Source of the DNA: Pampus argenteus
Taxonomy: Eukaryota; Chordata; Actinopteri; Scombriformes; Stromateidae
Reading direction: 5' to 3'
Assembly (NCBI GenBank): GCA_036937835.1
Contig: CM072870.1
Location: forward strand, 24,753,501 to 24,817,500
DNA length: 64,000 nt
Shown: one piece after another, positions 62,778 through 64,000 of the stretch
Layout: each line of letters begins with the position of its first letter
Numbering within the stretch: the first letter of the stretch is position 1
Translations under genes and position numbers: made by a program
Notes under the pieces: generated by a model
Database searches by the model: none
What the model was told of the DNA's origin: nothing
The model's input: only the letters and a program-made list of their open reading frames with translations

Positions 62778-63834
62778 GTAAGTTACCTGTCACCTTTCAT
62801 TTCTCTTTCTCTCACTCAGTGAGGTTTGAACCTTGAAGCCTGGATGCTATAACAGAGGGCATTTGAAGGCATTGCACAAGTTATTATAACTAACACTTTT
62901 ACTTTGAAACGGCAGTAACCTTAAGAATTACTTTTTCAAACACATACTTAAATATATTTGGCATATTTGAAAGATTTTGAATATAAATGTTCAGTTCCAT
63001 AAAGCTTTCACTTGCGTATCCTCTTTTGTACTTGATGTTAAAGGTTATGTCTGTTTTTACATGTAAAACTAAGCAGATCGCATTACTGGACCATTAAGAC
63101 TGAAGACACAGTGTTATTTACAGTATATGTCTACAAGTCATGTTTTTTATTAATATGAAGTAGAAAATGTTTCAGTTGTAACATTACAGTACGTAACTGT
63201 TCATGTAGATTACAATAGCAACACTAAGAAATAACAGAAATACAGAATACTACTAAAACTGTTGTTTTTACAGTAATTAACATTTAAAGCAACAAACACT
63301 GTGATAATAATTTACTGTGATTTTATATTTATATTTATTATAACCTTATAAGTTGTCATGATATCAATCTTTGTATCCTTTTAGTTTAGGTATTCACCTA
63401 CTAACCCTTCTTTCTTTTCATTGCTTTGGGAACTTTGAACCTTGATTTTTGACTATTTTCGGACATTTTAAAAGATATTAAAAGGTATCACAGTTAGCCA
63501 ACCTTTTATGTTTTCAGGAACCCTAGGGCCACGAAACTTACTCAGCAACGCAGCGACTGAGCAAACTCAACTTTCAATTCAAGTGGAAAAACATACATCA
63601 AAGCAAACTATTATAACAGCAATATGTATAATAGGAAATGGGATTTGAGGTTTTAATCTGTGCCCTGGCTTGCATCCAGCACACCTGGCTGGGCTCAAAC
63701 AAACACACAAACAGGATCCTCAAAGTCTTACAGATACAAATTAGCAACAGAGAACTAAACAATTGTGCAAAGCTGGGCTCAGTCACTTCCTTCAGATACA
63801 ACCTCTCTGTGGTTAGAGCTTTCTCTGTTGGCAT

Positions 63835-63871
63835 AAAGAAAGAAAGAAAGAAAGAAAGAACGAAAGAACGA

Positions 63872-63947
<76 letters not shown>

Positions 63948-63971
63948 ACGAAAGAAAGAAAGAAAGAAAGA
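63835..63971. repeat. (GAAA)n tetranucleotide array with GAAC variants
   Basis: About 33 AAAG units, several changed to GAAC so that CG appears (GAACG). The Phe-Leu-Ser-Phe frame is an artefact. Confidence 0.98.
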
Positions 63972-64000
63972 ATAAATTAAGAATGAAAGACAAAAACAAC

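Larger units (their letters stand above)
58818..64000. other. AT-rich gene-free stretch
   Basis: No recognisable gene. It holds a GT array, a TTTCC pentamer array and a GAAA array (listed), and a short candidate exon at 62723. The rest shows nothing I can name. Confidence 0.6.

Overview
The window looks like non-coding DNA from a ray-finned (teleost) fish, either intergenic or deep intronic. Three things point there: an AT-rich background, a very dense set of (CA)n/(GT)n and other microsatellites, and a mobile-element mix typical of teleosts (an L2/Maui-like LINE, a Tx1-group L1-like LINE and a Tc1-like DNA transposon). There are no operons, ribosome binding sites, rRNA genes or CRISPR arrays. 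No intact cellular protein gene can be recognised. The longest open frames are either transposon-derived or translated simple repeats.

Layout. 1-28 kb: AT-rich sequence with many microsatellites, including a (CA)n / (AGG)n / G-rich block at 12.56-12.89 kb and a GT array with many CG steps at 17.87-18.11 kb. Several short open frames here are bounded by plausible splice signals, but none is recognised. 28.3-29.7 kb: a mosaic of L2-like LINE pieces in alternating orientation, including a 260-codon frame whose reverse-transcriptase core has been removed in frame. 31.9-33.5 kb: a complete-length but dead Tc1-like transposon. 40.3-40.6 kb: a compound GATA/GACA (Bkm-type) array ending in a perfect hairpin. 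41.2-41.7 kb: an L2 3' tail. 47.76-48.0 kb: a short insertion with 60-bp inverted arms and a perfect 14-bp target-site duplication. 52.4-54.2 kb: a 5'-truncated L2-like LINE that keeps the YADD motif. 56.6-58.8 kb: a decayed Tx1-group LINE between a GT/GA microsatellite and an orphan Tc1 terminal repeat. 58.8-64 kb: AT-rich sequence ending in a (GAAA)n array.

The transposon genes act only for their own mobility: the LINE proteins copy RNA into the target, and the Tc1 transposase cuts and pastes between TA sites. All visible copies are broken. The most interesting non-transposon signals are near-perfect RFX X-box palindromes, a convergent pair of CTCF-like motifs, a set of splice-bounded open segments whose phases happen to be compatible, and blocks able to form non-B DNA. 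I did not find a convincing new multi-gene system. Comparative alignment and RNA-seq would be the decisive tests for the candidate exons and regulatory islands.
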